Shown here piece after piece: positions 63,480 through 64,000 of a stretch of DNA of 64,000 bases (positions within the stretch are counted from its first letter, which is position 1; each line of letters begins with the position of its first letter). The position numbers were made by a program, and so were the translations under genes. The DNA lies in contig NC_048548.1 of assembly GCF_902806685.2 (NCBI RefSeq), positions 806,001-870,000 on the forward strand. Reading direction: 5' to 3'. The notes below the pieces were generated by a model. That model ran no database searches, was not told the DNA's origin, and worked only from the letters and a program-made list of their open reading frames with translations. The stretch comes from Maniola hyperantus. Lineage: Eukaryota; Arthropoda; Insecta; Lepidoptera; Nymphalidae.

Positions 63480-63705
63480 ACTAGCTGATGCCCGTGACTT
63501 CGTACGCGTGGATTTAGGTTTTTAAAAATCCTTGGGGTTCTCTTAAATTTTCCGGGATAAAAAGTAGCCTGTCCTTCCCCGGGTTGCAAGCTACCTTTGT
63601 ACCAAATTTCGCCAAAATCGGTTGAACCGTAAAAAGCTAGCTGACAGACAGACAGACAGACAGACAGACACACTTTCGCATTTATAATATTAGTATGGAT
63701 ATGGA
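63480..63705 (+). mobile_element. Lep1-like element A, full length
   Basis: ACTAGCTGATGCCCGTGACT, TTCCGGGATAAAAAGTAGCC, (GACA)n, CACTTTCGCATTTATAATAT. Confidence 0.8.
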
Positions 63706-63774
63706 TTATGCTTATGATTCCTTGAATAAGCAGGCGTTAGTTTGACTTCAGCAAGGAATATCTGCTTCTATATA

Positions 63775-63885
63775 GCCTCAATAGCTCAATGGTTATAGGA
63801 GCAGACTGAAATCTAAAAGGTCCATGGTTCCAAAAGGTACGGCCCACCCATTGCACTATTGTCCTAAAAGTAGAGAAGACCCAAA
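63775..63885 (+). mobile_element. SINE family B head
   Basis: AGCCTCAATAGCTCAATGGT (A-box), GGTCCATGGTTCCAAAAGG (B-box region), CCATTGCACTATTGTCC; 3' body lost. Confidence 0.7.
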
Positions 63886-63939
63886 TGTGGTAATTAATCG
63901 ACTTCCAAAAAGGAGGTGATTCTCAATTCGGCCTGTTTT

Positions 63940-64000
63940 TAGGGTTCCGTACCTCAAAAGAAAAAACGGAACCCTTATAGGATCACTTTGTTGTCTGTCG
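63940..64000 (+). repeat. GGTTCCGTACC-family repeat, cut by window end
   Basis: GGGTTCCGTACCTCAAAAGA, ACGGAACCCTTATAGGATCA, same start as 11224. Confidence 0.7.

Noticed and set aside
27640..63885. tRNA genes suggested by A and B boxes at many positions
   Set aside because: Each tRNA-like head is joined to a shared SINE body and A/T-rich tail; none folds as a complete standalone tRNA by eye.
62010..64000. Missing N-terminal TSC2 exon(s) in the right end of the window
   Set aside because: I looked on the minus strand for a coding block with a donor matching phase 0 before 59432 and saw only repeats and A/T-rich sequence.

Overview
This is an insect nuclear genome window, almost certainly Lepidoptera (moth or butterfly). 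Genes are split by small introns. Introns and intergenic DNA are packed with TE families typical of Lepidoptera: Lep1-like Helitron-type elements with ends near ACTAGCTGATGCCCGCGACT, three tRNA-derived SINE families, CR1/jockey-type LINEs with short tandem-repeat tails, RTE LINE 3' ends and many TIR/palindromic MITEs. Species cannot be named from the sequence.

Layout. 1-4875 (+): nine exons of heparan N-sulfatase (SGSH, lysosomal heparan sulfate breakdown), with the 5' end outside the window. 6497-9311 (-): a three-exon gene for a 94-residue single-pass membrane protein that I do not recognise. 10413-11192 (+): two-exon mitoribosomal protein MRPS33, divergent from the membrane-protein gene. 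About 11.2-20.1 kb: a MITE/SINE/Lep1 graveyard with one weak exon candidate. 20121-24573: a tandem array directly downstream of the TSC2 stop codon, made of 47 full 81-bp units plus a partial one, flanked on both sides by older diverged units that share a conserved core. 24574-59432 (-): 36 exons of TSC2 (tuberin; gigas in Drosophila), giving 1747 codons in one continuous frame; only the N-terminal exon(s) lie beyond the window. About 59.5-64 kb: a 5'-truncated CR1-type LINE with a 640-codon open reverse-transcriptase frame, plus further repeats.

The genes are unrelated housekeeping functions (lysosome, small membrane protein, mitoribosome, TOR control). I see no operon or defence-island logic. 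The most unusual feature is the 81-bp array: its diverged flanking units carry a copy of the last codons and stop codon of TSC2, so the family appears to have grown out of the end of the TSC2 gene. The second theme is deep nesting of transposons with readable target-site duplications, which gives a relative insertion history.
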